Below are positions 36,755 to 46,673 of a stretch of 64,000 nucleotides of DNA, piece by piece. The first letter of the stretch is position 1. Each line of letters starts with the position of its first letter. The DNA comes from Candidatus Gastranaerophilales bacterium (GTDB lineage: Bacteria; Cyanobacteriota; Vampirovibrionia; Gastranaerophilales; Gastranaerophilaceae), in the NCBI GenBank assembly GCA_017415185.1, contig JAFQHZ010000042.1, positions 56,065 through 120,064 of the forward strand, written 5' to 3'. The notes beneath the pieces were generated by a model. That model did no database searches. It was not told the origin of the DNA and worked only from the letters and a program-made list of their open reading frames with translations. The position numbers and the translations under genes were made by a program.

Positions 36755-38689
36755 ATGGAAAATAAAGTGTTATCGCAAAATATAGAACAAATTAAGCATT
36801 ATAATTCTAATCTTGCTAATAAAATTTTAATGTTTGAGATTGAAAAATCAAATCTCCAATTGGCGCAAAACGAAAATGGAGAATTTAATTTAATATTAGA
36901 AAAAACCCCTCTTCATTCGACTATAAGCGCAATTGATGAAGCAAACAAAATTGCTTACGATTTTGTTGACAACAAAGATTCGATAAAAATAATTTATGGC
37001 TTAGGTTTGGGTTATTTGCCCGATAGCACTTCAAACAAATTAAAAGAAACAAAAATAATTGTTTATGAACCAAATATTGAATTAATAAAATTTGTTTTTT
37101 CAATTGCTCAACTTGAGCTTTTTTCAAAGGATAACGTTTTTCTTTGCACAGATAAGGAAGAATTTAAACAATGCGTTTTGAATTTGATTCAAGAGAACAC
37201 TAGTCTTTCAATAAGCTTTTTGAATTCTTATAAAACATTGTTTTTAGAAGATATTAAAGACACTTTAAATCTTGCTTTGAATATTCAAGCAGAGCTCAAT
37301 GGCAATAAAAACACATTTTTGAAAAAAGCGCCGTCTTGTTTTTCTAATTCTTTGCTTAATTTAAAACATATTATAAGAAATCCTAAAATTTCTGATTTGA
37401 AAGATGTTTATAAAGGAAAAACCGCAATAATATTATGCGCAGGACCTTCTTTGAATGATGATATTGAATTAATTAAAGAAAATCAAGACAAATTTGTTAT
37501 TTTTGCACTGAATCCAACGCTTAAGCTTTTAAATAAACACAAAATTAAGCCAAATTTCATTGTAGCAATTGAAAATACAGATATTGTAGAACAATTTTGC
37601 GAGCTTAAATTAGACAGAAGTTATCTTATTATGGAAGCTTTTAGCTATCATTGGATTTTGTTAAATAAATTTAGAAAAACATTCAGCTATATTTCAAACG
37701 ATAATTTTTTCAATTATTGGATTAGAGATTGTTTGAAATTAAATGATTGTCTTGAAACAAAAGGAACAGTTTCATATACGGCTTTAATGTCTGCTTTTAT
37801 TATGGGTTTTGAAAAAATTATAATAACAGGGCAAGATTTAGCCTATAAAGATGGTTTGTGTTATTCTCGTGATTGTCATTTTGGCGAACTCGATTGTGTT
37901 TTTGATGAAAAAGAAAAACAATATAAAATTATTGCAAAAGATTTTGAAAAATTTTCAAAAGCTTTTAAAACAGCAAAAACCACGCCTGAAAAAGAAATCA
38001 GGCTTGCGAATAAATATCTTGAAAGGTTAAATAAAAATATATGCACTGTTAAATCTCAAGATGGCAAACAATTGCCTAGCAAAACTGATTATGCAATTTT
38101 TATTAAATGTTTTGAACAAGCTGCGCTTGAATTAAAAAAAGCTAATCCGAATCTTGAGCTTATTAACTCTTCAAAAGGTTCAGCACAGATTGATGGTTTT
38201 GAAAATATTTCATTAAGTGAAGTGATTAAAGGGCTTGAACCTGTTGAAAAATTGAATCTTGATTGTCATAAGGGGAAATTTGACCCAGATTATGTCCTTT
38301 CAAAAACAAAAAAATTATTAGAACAATTGCAAAATTTTCAAAAGCTCCGTGATGAGCTTGTTTTGGTCAATGAAAAAATAATTAAAGAATTGCAAAACAA
38401 AAATATTTTCACTCAAAATGCGCAAGCATTAATGAAAAAACATACACAAATTTTTTCTTCAATTTTGGAATTATCAAAAGAAAAAGATGTTGATTTTATT
38501 ATTAATGTTTTTCTACACAGGATAAAAGAATGTTTTGAAATGAATTATTTTTCTGATATTGAAACAGCAAAAAAAGCTTTAGAAAAAATTAACGAGAATT
38601 TTAATAGGTTAGAGGGAGTTATAAAAAACGGAATAAAAGGCTTAAGCAATTGTCAAACGTTCGTCTTGAAAGAGTTTTTCAACGTCTAA
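36755..38689 (+). CDS. DUF115 / Maf-like motility accessory factor family protein
   Basis: 644 residues. The central domain has the family core GKTAIILCAGPSLNDDIELI, KPNFIVAIENTD, GTVSYTALMSAFIMGFEKII and TGQDLAYKDG. Related proteins (Maf glycosyltransferases) attach nonulosonic acids to flagellin, and MptE-like relatives are pterin pyrophosphokinases. No flagellin or sugar-synthesis genes lie here, so another surface target such as pilin is plausible. ATG 36755 preferred to the in-frame TTG at 36749; the ribosome-binding site is weak. The 3' end overlaps the convergent CheW gene by 48 bp. Confidence 0.85.
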   Translation: MENKVLSQNIEQIKHYNSNLANKILMFEIEKSNLQLAQNENGEFNLILEKTPLHSTISAIDEANKIAYDFVDNKDSIKIIYGLGLGYLPDSTSNKLKETKIIVYEPNIELIKFVFSIAQLELFSKDNVFLCTDKEEFKQCVLNLIQENTSLSISFLNSYKTLFLEDIKDTLNLALNIQAELNGNKNTFLKKAPSCFSNSLLNLKHIIRNPKISDLKDVYKGKTAIILCAGPSLNDDIELIKENQDKFVIFALNPTLKLLNKHKIKPNFIVAIENTDIVEQFCELKLDRSYLIMEAFSYHWILLNKFRKTFSYISNDNFFNYWIRDCLKLNDCLETKGTVSYTALMSAFIMGFEKIIITGQDLAYKDGLCYSRDCHFGELDCVFDEKEKQYKIIAKDFEKFSKAFKTAKTTPEKEIRLANKYLERLNKNICTVKSQDGKQLPSKTDYAIFIKCFEQAALELKKANPNLELINSSKGSAQIDGFENISLSEVIKGLEPVEKLNLDCHKGKFDPDYVLSKTKKLLEQLQNFQKLRDELVLVNEKIIKELQNKNIFTQNAQALMKKHTQIFSSILELSKEKDVDFIINVFLHRIKECFEMNYFSDIETAKKALEKINENFNRLEGVIKNGIKGLSNCQTFVLKEFFNV

Positions 38690-39682
38690 AACTTGATAAA
38701 TTTCATTATCTTTAACAAATTCCATCATTTTATTTTCGTCTTGTTTTTGCAATCTGTTTTGTATTATTTCATCAAAATCTATGTCCATGCTTTCGCAAAT
38801 TTCATCCGCAAGGATTCCAAGCTTAAATTCTTCCGAATTTAAAATTATGAGTGTTGATTTTTCTTTTATTGTTGTTTTTGGATTATTGAAAAATCTTCTC
38901 AAGTCAAGCACTGTGATGTAATCCCCTTTTATATTTACAAGTCCAAAAATATAGTCTTTTGTGTTTGGCACTTTGATAAATTTTGAATTGTTGACTTTAT
39001 AAAATTCTTTCACGCTTGCCATATTAATATAATATTTAACATCATTAATAACAAAAGAAACCCCGCTATCATAAAGAGCTTTTTGGTTTTGGACTTCTGT
39101 TGCGACTTTGATTAAGAAATTTTTTCTGCTTTTTAAAATTTCTCGAGATTCTTCATCATCAACAATGTATTTTAATTTATTTTCTTGGTTTTCAAATTTG
39201 TGTGCATAATTTTTTGTATATTCAAGAATATTGTCAATGTTTAAAATATAAATATTTTCATTGTTTTTTGAATACAATCCATCAAAGAAATTGGCGTCTT
39301 GTTGATATGGAATTTCTTGAATTATATCTTTATTTAATTTTGTAATGTCGCAAACCCTATCGCAAATGATTGCGCTGTATGCATTTAAGGTTTTAAGAAC
39401 AATAATTTTTGCGCTTAAATCATAAACAATTCTTTCTTTTTTAAAGACTTCTCTTAAATCAATGACCCCTATTGGCGTTTGTTCGAATTTAATTATTCCA
39501 AGAACATAAGAAGGCATTTGATGAGAATAATCAAGTTCCATCACTTTGACAATTTCTAAGACATTTTGCGTTTCGATTGCATATTTTCTTGAACTTATTT
39601 CAATTAAAGTGTAGTCTTGAGTGTTTTCTTTTATCTCTTCTAAAGGGTTGATATGATTTAAAATTAAATTATTTTCATTCAT
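38642..39682 (-). CDS. Double CheW-domain protein
   Basis: 346 residues. Two CheW-like domains (about 20-150 and 195-340), each with the beta-barrel signatures: VLGIIKFEQTPIGVIDLREVF and IFGLVNIKGDYITVLDLRRFF. CheW couples receptors to CheA. Tandem CheW proteins can bridge two partners. Transcribed with, and overlapping by 8 bp, the response-regulator gene, divergent from the receptor and CheA genes. Confidence 0.9.
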   Translation of the reverse strand: MNENNLILNHINPLEEIKENTQDYTLIEISSRKYAIETQNVLEIVKVMELDYSHQMPSYVLGIIKFEQTPIGVIDLREVFKKERIVYDLSAKIIVLKTLNAYSAIICDRVCDITKLNKDIIQEIPYQQDANFFDGLYSKNNENIYILNIDNILEYTKNYAHKFENQENKLKYIVDDEESREILKSRKNFLIKVATEVQNQKALYDSGVSFVINDVKYYINMASVKEFYKVNNSKFIKVPNTKDYIFGLVNIKGDYITVLDLRRFFNNPKTTIKEKSTLIILNSEEFKLGILADEICESMDIDFDEIIQNRLQKQDENKMMEFVKDNEIYQVLDVEKLFQDERLTIA

Positions 39683-41111
39683 TATAAATTACCACATTTT
39701 CTTCGTGAGGCGCTTCTTCTAATATTGTTCTTGCGTTTTTTTGCGCTTCAATTATATTGAAATTGCTGTCTATATTACAACTTGCGCCAGCAATAAAAAC
39801 ATCAACATAATTTGTGTTGTAAGAAATTTCTTTGATTTTTTTTGCAAGATATTCAAGGCGGTGTTTCGCTTGTTTAAAATCTTTTGCAAAAATTACGATG
39901 TTGTATTCATCCTCGTCGTTTTTGTAAACTTGTTCGTCTTTTTCTAAATATTCAATAATTTTTTCAGAAATTCTTGAATTTAAAATATCAATATCTTGGG
40001 AAGGTAAATCAATGGTCAAATCGGAATAATTTGAAATTTGTATAATTGAAAAAAAGGCGTCTTGAGTGTTTTTAATTCCGCTGAATTTGTTAAATAATTG
40101 AATATATTTGCTTCCGAAATCTTCTTTTTTATTGGTTTGTGTGCCTCTTTGAATATGTCTTGTTTTAAAGAAAGCGTGTAAGATTTCTTTGATGGAGTCG
40201 ATTTTTTCAATATTTTCCCATTTTAATTTTTCATAAGAATAGCAAACGAAATTGGCGATTTTTTCGTTTTTATATTCAAAATCTAATTCGATTTTTGACA
40301 AAAATTCGCTTTCGTTGACTGCTGTTTTGAGATTTGGAGCATATTTTTTATACATTACTCCAATTTTTGATTGATATTTATTTAAAATGGTATTTTTTAA
40401 AATAGGGCTTAAAATGATGTTTTTAATATCAAAATAGCTTTTCTTTTCTTCGTTTTCAAAAGAATGAACATTTAAAACAGCCAAATCATAGTTGAAAACG
40501 TTATATAAAATTGAATATAATCCTGATAAAATCTTTTCGTCGCCGAATGAAAAATCGCTTAAATTTTTAATATTTTTTTCAAATTCTTGAATATCTATTT
40601 CGTTTTTTTTAATACTTTGTGTTGGTTCTTCTTGAATTTCAATTATTTCTTCGGTTTCTTCTTGAGGGGTTTCTTCTTGGTGGGTTTTGTAGTTTTGAAG
40701 TCCTGCTCTTAAAATTTCGTCTTTATATTCTTTTTCAAGCGGGAATTTTTCAACAATTTTTTGAGCTAAAGTTAAAATTTCGTCGTGGTTATCGTCTTTT
40801 TTTAAGAAATATTCGCTTAATTCTTCGTTAATGTAAAATTTTGCATTTGTTTCTGATAAAACGCTATAAACAATAACGGGAATTTTTGAGATAATTGGAT
40901 TTTCCCTGATTTGTTTAACAAGTTGAAAGCCGCCCATTAAAGGCATAATTGCATCAGTTATGATTAAATCGGGCGCAAAGTCAAAAATGATTTCGTATCC
41001 GATTTTTGCACTTTGAACACCGCAAACTTCCCAACCTTTGTTTACAAATAATGTTTTCAAAATGTTGAGTTGAGTTGAACTATCGTCTATAATAACTAGT
41101 TTTTTTGTCAT
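39675..41111 (-). CDS. Response regulator with degenerate GGDEF-like C-terminus
   Basis: 478 residues. N-terminal receiver (1-120): paired Asp at VIIDDSS, phospho-acceptor in LIITDAIMPLMGG, Ser in place of the switch Thr, and the Lys of FLKKDD. A Glu-rich linker and an unassigned middle domain follow. The C-terminal 150 residues have the layout of a diguanylate cyclase, but the GGDEF signature reads NDEDEYNIVIF, so cyclase activity is unlikely. By position it is the output regulator (PilG/PixG-like) of the chemosensory cluster. Confidence 0.8.
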   Translation of the reverse strand: MTKKLVIIDDSSTQLNILKTLFVNKGWEVCGVQSAKIGYEIIFDFAPDLIITDAIMPLMGGFQLVKQIRENPIISKIPVIVYSVLSETNAKFYINEELSEYFLKKDDNHDEILTLAQKIVEKFPLEKEYKDEILRAGLQNYKTHQEETPQEETEEIIEIQEEPTQSIKKNEIDIQEFEKNIKNLSDFSFGDEKILSGLYSILYNVFNYDLAVLNVHSFENEEKKSYFDIKNIILSPILKNTILNKYQSKIGVMYKKYAPNLKTAVNESEFLSKIELDFEYKNEKIANFVCYSYEKLKWENIEKIDSIKEILHAFFKTRHIQRGTQTNKKEDFGSKYIQLFNKFSGIKNTQDAFFSIIQISNYSDLTIDLPSQDIDILNSRISEKIIEYLEKDEQVYKNDEDEYNIVIFAKDFKQAKHRLEYLAKKIKEISYNTNYVDVFIAGASCNIDSNFNIIEAQKNARTILEEAPHEENVVIYNE

Positions 41112-41176
41112 AACTTAACTTATTTTATATAATTATTTATAATAAGATTATACATTTTTTTATTAAAAGGTGGAAT

Positions 41177-42229
41177 ATGTCAAAAGAAGTAAATAATAAT
41201 AAAATCAACATAAACAGAGAATTAGTAAGAAAACAAATTTTTGATATCACAATATTTTTTGCAGCTTTAACAATAGTTATGCTGTATGCTTGCTTTATAA
41301 TCAATTATGAAAATTTAAAGCTAATTTCCGTTGTTATTGCTGTATTTGTAGTTGTTGCGGTATTAAACGTTTATAGCGTGAATGAAATCAAAAAATCGCT
41401 TAATAAATTAATTTATGATTCAACAGGCAAAACAATCGATGTTATAAATGTTGTTCAGCAAACAAATACAAGCCAAAAGGAAAACAATGCTATTTCAAAT
41501 AATAAAATAAGAAATATTCAAGAGCATGTTGATAGTTTGCAAAAATTTTCTTCTGATATGAATGCTCTTACAAATGAAATTCAAGAAAAAACTAATCAAT
41601 CTCTTGATTTCACAAATAATGAATATAGCGCAGTTAGAACAAATATCGAAAAAATGTTTTCAATTAGACATAAAATTCAAACAATTGCAGAATTAATCCT
41701 TGAATTGTCTGATTTTGTTCAATCGATTTCATCAACAATTGGTCTTGTTGAAGATATTGCCGAGCAAACAAACCTTTTGGCTTTGAATGCGGCAGTTGAG
41801 GCCGCTCGTGCTGGAGAACATGGAAAAGGTTTTGCGGTTGTTGCTTCTGAAATTAGAAAGCTTGCGGACGAATCAAAACAAGCAACAACAAAGATTATCT
41901 CTTTGATTAATGATATTCAGCAAACAGCGAATTCAACCGTTTTGGCAACCGAAGAAGGCACAAAAGAAATTGAATCAGGCTTAGAATTAGCTCATATTAT
42001 TAGCGAAAATATTGAACAATTGATTAATGCGATGAATGAAATTTCTACAAGCATGAAAGAAATCATCACTTCTTCAAAACAAATTAATTCTGATTCAAAA
42101 GCAACGGATGGATATTTGAAAGAAATTTCAAAAATTGTTGAAACAAATCAAAAAATCACAATCGATAATGAAAGCAGTTTTGAAAAAATTGAATCAACTT
42201 CTAATGATTTAAAACAATCAGTAATGTAG
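41177..42229 (+). CDS. Methyl-accepting chemotaxis-like receptor without periplasmic domain
   Basis: 350 residues. Two adjacent membrane helices (about 22-42 and 49-68) are joined by only about six residues, so there is no external ligand domain. The cytoplasmic signalling hairpin carries the canonical tip [23 protein letters not shown] and [13 protein letters not shown]. It would sense membrane or cytoplasmic cues or take its signal from another protein. AAAGGTGG lies upstream of the ATG. Followed 17 nt later by the CheA gene. Confidence 0.92.
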   Translation: MSKEVNNNKININRELVRKQIFDITIFFAALTIVMLYACFIINYENLKLISVVIAVFVVVAVLNVYSVNEIKKSLNKLIYDSTGKTIDVINVVQQTNTSQKENNAISNNKIRNIQEHVDSLQKFSSDMNALTNEIQEKTNQSLDFTNNEYSAVRTNIEKMFSIRHKIQTIAELILELSDFVQSISSTIGLVEDIAEQTNLLALNAAVEAARAGEHGKGFAVVASEIRKLADESKQATTKIISLINDIQQTANSTVLATEEGTKEIESGLELAHIISENIEQLINAMNEISTSMKEIITSSKQINSDSKATDGYLKEISKIVETNQKITIDNESSFEKIESTSNDLKQSVM

Positions 42230-42246
42230 CTCAACAAGGCAATAAA

Positions 42247-45200
42247 ATGGAATTTCAAGCATCTGAGCTAAATGAAATATTAAACATTTTTCAACAAGAA
42301 AGCAGTGAAATCATTGCTTCTATGGATGAAAAACTATTAAGACTTGAAAAGGATGGTATAGATAAAGATTTGGCTATGCATCTTTTTAGAGATGCACACT
42401 CCTTAAAAGGTTCAGCCCGTATGTTGGGCTTTGAAGATATTCAAAACATTGCCCATAAAATTGAAGACATAATAAGTTTAATTCGAGAAGACAAATTGGT
42501 TATAACTTCAAAAATAACCGATACAATTTCTGAATGCCTTGGCTATATTTTAATGCTGATTAATAAGACTGTTGAATTAAAAGAAGAATTCAAGAGTCCC
42601 GAATATCAATTATATATTGAAAAGCTGGAAAATATTGTCCATCAAGAACAACAAGAAATTGATTATATTAATCTTGAATCTGATATAAATTTAGAAAAAA
42701 AAGAAATTTTATCAAAATTTGATGAAATTGAAAATATTGCGCAAAATATTCTTTTTATTGTGACTAGCGCAAGAATTAAAAAGAATTTTAATGATATTTA
42801 TGATATTGAAAAAGATATCAATAATTTTAATTCTATATGCGACAACTTAAAGGATAATGCCTTTAATATTGTTAAAAATCAAACTCATGGCATTTTAAGC
42901 GCTATTGATAAATTTAGAATGTCTGACAACAAAGAATTTTCTTTTCTGGAAGTAAATAGCTCGGTGCAATCATTTATAGAGGCGCTTTGTGCTTATGCAG
43001 ATAGTGAAAAAATTAAAAGAAAAGATTATTATGAAATTGTTGAAAATAGAACAACAAATTCTCAAAAAGAGCCTGAAAAAGAGGTTAAAACCCCTGTTGT
43101 ATTAGAATTTGATAAGCTTGATGAGATTATTCAAAGAATTCCTCTAATGGAGTTGAATTGTGAATTTTATGATGAGGTTATTAATTTAATCAATGAATTA
43201 ATTTCAAAAGAATTGAATTCTATTGTTAAACAAATTTATTCTGATTTCAAAGAAATTGTTCAATCGTTTAAAGAGTACAATATCGTTGTGCCTCAAGATT
43301 TGTCGGTTGGCATAAAAGAAATTCTTGAAACAATAAAAACTAACGATTCAAATCTTATTAATGAAGCAAAAATTAAAATTAATGTCATTAAAACGATGAC
43401 AAAATTTCAAAATAGAGGCAAAGGCAAAAAAAGTCCAAATTTAAAACAGGCGGAAATTAACCAAAAAGATATTTTAAATACAATCACAAACACTGAAATT
43501 AAAACTCTTCGTGTTGATTCAGGAAAACTTGATAATCTTGTTGGGCAAATTGGAGAACTTATTGTTTCAAAAATTAAGACAAACGAGCAATTGTCTTTGG
43601 CTAAAAAAATAAATAACGAAATGATTGAATGGCAAAAGAATTTTGCCAAAATGAGCTACTATATTAAATATTTTGATAAAAAATATCTTTCTGACCCAAG
43701 AGGGGATGAAATGCAAGATTATAGGAAAATCGTTGCTCATAATAGACAGCTTTCAATGTTGGCTGAACAACACAATGAAAAAATCACAGATTTAATCAAA
43801 GGCATGTCTAATCTTTTTAAACAATTGCAAGAAAGCGAAACGAAGCTTAATTCAACAACTTCTGAAATTGAAGAAATGGTTAAAAATATGAGAATTTTGC
43901 CTCTTTCTACAATTTTTCAGCTTTTTCCAAGAATGGTTCATAATATCGCTCGTGATAAAAACAAAAAAATTGATTTAGTGATTAATGGAGCTGATATTAC
44001 TGCGGATAAAACAATTATTGAAGAATTAAAAATCCCTTTAATGCATATCATTAGAAATTCAATTGACCATGGAATTGAAGACGTTGCAACAAGGAAGGCT
44101 TTGGGGAAAAATCCTGTTGGAAAAATTGAAATTGACGCAAGTTATAAAGATAATAAAGTCATTGTGGATATTAAAGACGACGGTCGAGGTTTAGATATTG
44201 AAAAAATTAAATCTAAAGCTCTTGAAAAAAAACTTCTCACAAAGGAAGAAATTTCTGCAATAAGCGATGAAGAAATTACTAATTTGATTTTTTATCCTGG
44301 ATTTTCAACCGAAGATTTTGTAACAGAGTTGTCTGGTCGTGGTTTAGGGCTTGATATTGTAAACAATAAAATCAACCACATGCAAGGAAGGATTGATATT
44401 TTTTCTCAGTTAAACAAAGGAACAATGGTTAGGATAATTCTTCCTGCAACGGTTGCAACTAAAAAAGTGTTCATCATTGAAGAGCAAAAACAACTTTGGG
44501 CAATCGAATCGTCCGTTATTAAAACAATTGTGAGAATAAACACGGATGAAATTTTTGAAAAAGACAACAGAAATTATTACATTTACAACAAAAACGCAAT
44601 AGTTATTTATACTCTTTCTCAAATTTTAAATTTCGAAAATACTCCAAGAGAATCAAACAAATATACCCTTTTAATTATTGAAACAGAAAGCACAACTTTT
44701 GGAATAATCGTTGAAAAATTGATTTCGGATCAAGAAATTGTTCACAAAAAACTTGCTCCGCCATTATATAAAGTTAAACATATTTCTGGAATTACAACTT
44801 TGGCAAATGGCGATGCTTGTTTAATTTTGAGCATTTCCGATATTATTTCGACAATTAATTCTAAAAAAATTGGAACAAAAATTATTTCAAAAAATGGAAT
44901 CTTAAAAACAAAAGATAATTTTAAATATAAAATTTTGGTTGTCGATGATTCGCATACGACAAGGATTTTGCAAAAAAATATCCTATCAAACCACGGATAT
45001 AACGTCACAACGGCAACAAATCCGATTAATGCTTTGGATAAAACAGCGAATAACAACTATGATTTGGTTATTTCAGACATTAGAATGCCTGAAATGAATG
45101 GTTTTGAATTTATTCAAAAATTAAGAAAAACATCAAACTATGAAAAAACCCCAGTAATAATTGTTAGCTCGGAACCAAAAGAAAACCATACGGATGAAAT

Positions 45201-45291
45201 TAAAGAAACAAAAATAACAAAATATATTGAGAAAAATTTATTCAGACAAAACGAGCTAATTGAATGCATTGAAGAAATTTTAGATTATTAA
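42247..45291 (+). CDS. Hybrid CheA histidine kinase with C-terminal receiver
   Basis: 1014 residues. An Hpt domain with phospho-acceptor His51 in FRDAHSLKGSARMLG; a long 300-residue helical linker; P3 dimerisation; HHK ATPase with RNSIDHGIE (N-box), DDGRGLD (G1) and GRGLGLDIV (G2); a CheW-like P5 domain; and a receiver at about 895-1014 with VVDDSHTTR and Asp944 in VISDIRMPEMNG. This PixL/ChpA-like layout is typical of twitching (type IV pilus) systems of cyanobacteria and pseudomonads. No CheR, CheB or CheZ in the window. Confidence 0.93.
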   Translation: MEFQASELNEILNIFQQESSEIIASMDEKLLRLEKDGIDKDLAMHLFRDAHSLKGSARMLGFEDIQNIAHKIEDIISLIREDKLVITSKITDTISECLGYILMLINKTVELKEEFKSPEYQLYIEKLENIVHQEQQEIDYINLESDINLEKKEILSKFDEIENIAQNILFIVTSARIKKNFNDIYDIEKDINNFNSICDNLKDNAFNIVKNQTHGILSAIDKFRMSDNKEFSFLEVNSSVQSFIEALCAYADSEKIKRKDYYEIVENRTTNSQKEPEKEVKTPVVLEFDKLDEIIQRIPLMELNCEFYDEVINLINELISKELNSIVKQIYSDFKEIVQSFKEYNIVVPQDLSVGIKEILETIKTNDSNLINEAKIKINVIKTMTKFQNRGKGKKSPNLKQAEINQKDILNTITNTEIKTLRVDSGKLDNLVGQIGELIVSKIKTNEQLSLAKKINNEMIEWQKNFAKMSYYIKYFDKKYLSDPRGDEMQDYRKIVAHNRQLSMLAEQHNEKITDLIKGMSNLFKQLQESETKLNSTTSEIEEMVKNMRILPLSTIFQLFPRMVHNIARDKNKKIDLVINGADITADKTIIEELKIPLMHIIRNSIDHGIEDVATRKALGKNPVGKIEIDASYKDNKVIVDIKDDGRGLDIEKIKSKALEKKLLTKEEISAISDEEITNLIFYPGFSTEDFVTELSGRGLGLDIVNNKINHMQGRIDIFSQLNKGTMVRIILPATVATKKVFIIEEQKQLWAIESSVIKTIVRINTDEIFEKDNRNYYIYNKNAIVIYTLSQILNFENTPRESNKYTLLIIETESTTFGIIVEKLISDQEIVHKKLAPPLYKVKHISGITTLANGDACLILSISDIISTINSKKIGTKIISKNGILKTKDNFKYKILVVDDSHTTRILQKNILSNHGYNVTTATNPINALDKTANNNYDLVISDIRMPEMNGFEFIQKLRKTSNYEKTPVIIVSSEPKENHTDEIKETKITKYIEKNLFRQNELIECIEEILDY

Positions 45292-45306
45292 TATTATACT
45301 TTTATT

Positions 45307-45888
45307 ATGAAAAAATTTTTATTTATATTGATATTTTTAACAACAAGTGCTTTTGCTTCGGACAAAATCCATCTTCAAGCGCTTCAGGATTATAATTCTT
45401 CAAATCCAAATGAAACATTCAGTGCACAAGTTCTTGAAACAAGCGTGATGGACAATATTGTTTTGCTTGAAGGGGATAAAATTAACTGTGTTCTTTTGAA
45501 AATAAAAAATCCAAAAAGAGCAAAAATCGATGCTAAAGTATATTTTCAAATTGTAAGTTATGAAAATCCAAGAGGATTGCATGAAATTTCCAAAAAATTA
45601 ACGGCGAAATATGCAAAAAGGGTTTTAAACAAAGAAGAAGTGAAAAATATTCCGCCTAAAAAAGTTGCAAAAACTGCGCTGAGTATTGCGGGCGGTGCGG
45701 TTGTTGAAGGCTTTTCTTATGGCGTATCGTTTGTTGATGGTTTAATTACAAACGAAGAAGGAAATAGATTAAAATCTGGCGCAAAACAAGTTTATGATGA
45801 TTCTTTTGTGTCGTATATTGAATATGGGCAAGATGTTGATATAAAAACGGGCGACGTTTTTTATTTTATAATTAAATCTGATGAATAA
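45307..45888 (+). CDS. Secreted hypothetical protein, 193 residues
   Basis: Signal peptide (KKFLFILIFLTTSAFA), then a domain with VLLEGDKINCVLLKIKNPKR and a glycine-rich hydrophobic stretch (ALSIAGGAVVEGFSYGVSF) that could insert into or cross a membrane. Similar middle motifs occur in uncharacterised envelope proteins. TATACT (45295-45300) lies 6 nt before the ATG and there is no ribosome-binding site. Directly after cheA, so it may also be read through. Confidence 0.7.
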   Translation: MKKFLFILIFLTTSAFASDKIHLQALQDYNSSNPNETFSAQVLETSVMDNIVLLEGDKINCVLLKIKNPKRAKIDAKVYFQIVSYENPRGLHEISKKLTAKYAKRVLNKEEVKNIPPKKVAKTALSIAGGAVVEGFSYGVSFVDGLITNEEGNRLKSGAKQVYDDSFVSYIEYGQDVDIKTGDVFYFIIKSDE

Positions 45889-45916
45889 AAAACTCGAGGA
45901 TTTCCTCGAGTTTTTT
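45889..45916 (+). terminator. Bidirectional terminator
   Basis: Stem AACTCGAGGA / TCCTCGAGTT (tightly closed, 2-nt gap) with A6 before and T6 after; shared by the convergent clpP. Confidence 0.85.
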
Positions 45917-45918
45917 GG

Positions 45919-46527
45919 TTATTCTTTTGTAATTATTTTATCGATTAAGCCGTATTCAAGGGCTTCTTGAGCAGTCATAAAGTTATCACGTTCTGTATCT
46001 TTTGCGATTTTTTCGATTTTTTGACCAGTATGTTCTGCTAATAAACCGTTTAACATAGCTTTCATTCTTAAAATTTCTTTAGCTTCAATTTCAATATCAG
46101 TAGCTTGACCTTTAGCTCCGCCTAGAGGTTGGTGAATCATAATTCTTGCGTTTGGAAGAGCCAAACGTTTGCCTTTTGTTCCGCCTGATAATAAGAATGC
46201 GCCCATAGAAGCAGCGTCTCCAAGACAAATTGTTGAAACTGGAGCTTTAATTAATTTCATTGTGTCATAAATTGCCATTCCGGCAGTAATTACGCCACCT
46301 GGTGAATTAATGTATAGCATAATATCTTTTTCTGAATTTTCGCTATCTAAAAGCAACAATTGTGCAACAATTGAATTTGCAACCATATCGTCTATTTCAG
46401 AGCCTAGAAAAATAATTCTTTCTCTTAAAAGTCTTGAAAAAATATCAAATGAGCGTTCGCCTCTGCTTGAATTTTCGACAACTGTTGGAACATAATCAAC
46501 AATTTTAAATTCGTTTATTCCGTACAT
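45919..46527 (-). CDS. clpP: ATP-dependent Clp protease proteolytic subunit
   Basis: 202 residues. Catalytic triad visible: Ser in [11 protein letters not shown], His in [11 protein letters not shown], Asp in [13 protein letters not shown]. It forms the tetradecameric protease that works with ClpX/ClpA/ClpC. AAGGAA lies upstream of the ATG. clpX and tig are not adjacent. Confidence 0.96.
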   Translation of the reverse strand: MYGINEFKIVDYVPTVVENSSRGERSFDIFSRLLRERIIFLGSEIDDMVANSIVAQLLLLDSENSEKDIMLYINSPGGVITAGMAIYDTMKLIKAPVSTICLGDAASMGAFLLSGGTKGKRLALPNARIMIHQPLGGAKGQATDIEIEAKEILRMKAMLNGLLAEHTGQKIEKIAKDTERDNFMTAQEALEYGLIDKIITKE

Positions 46528-46555
46528 CTTTTATTCCTTATAAACGTATAAGAAT

Positions 46556-46584
46556 ACTATATTAAAGGAATGTTAAAAATTCAA
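46556..46584 (-). promoter_or_regulatory. Promoter of clpP
   Basis: Minus strand: -35 TTGAAT (46584-46579), 17 nt, -10 TATAGT (46561-46556). Confidence 0.6.
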
Positions 46585-46673
46585 GATTAATTTGATTGAA
46601 TTAGTTTATTTGTTGTAAAATGAGATAGGAAGTATTCCCCGTTAGATTTATCATTTTATAAAGGAAAAAGAAA

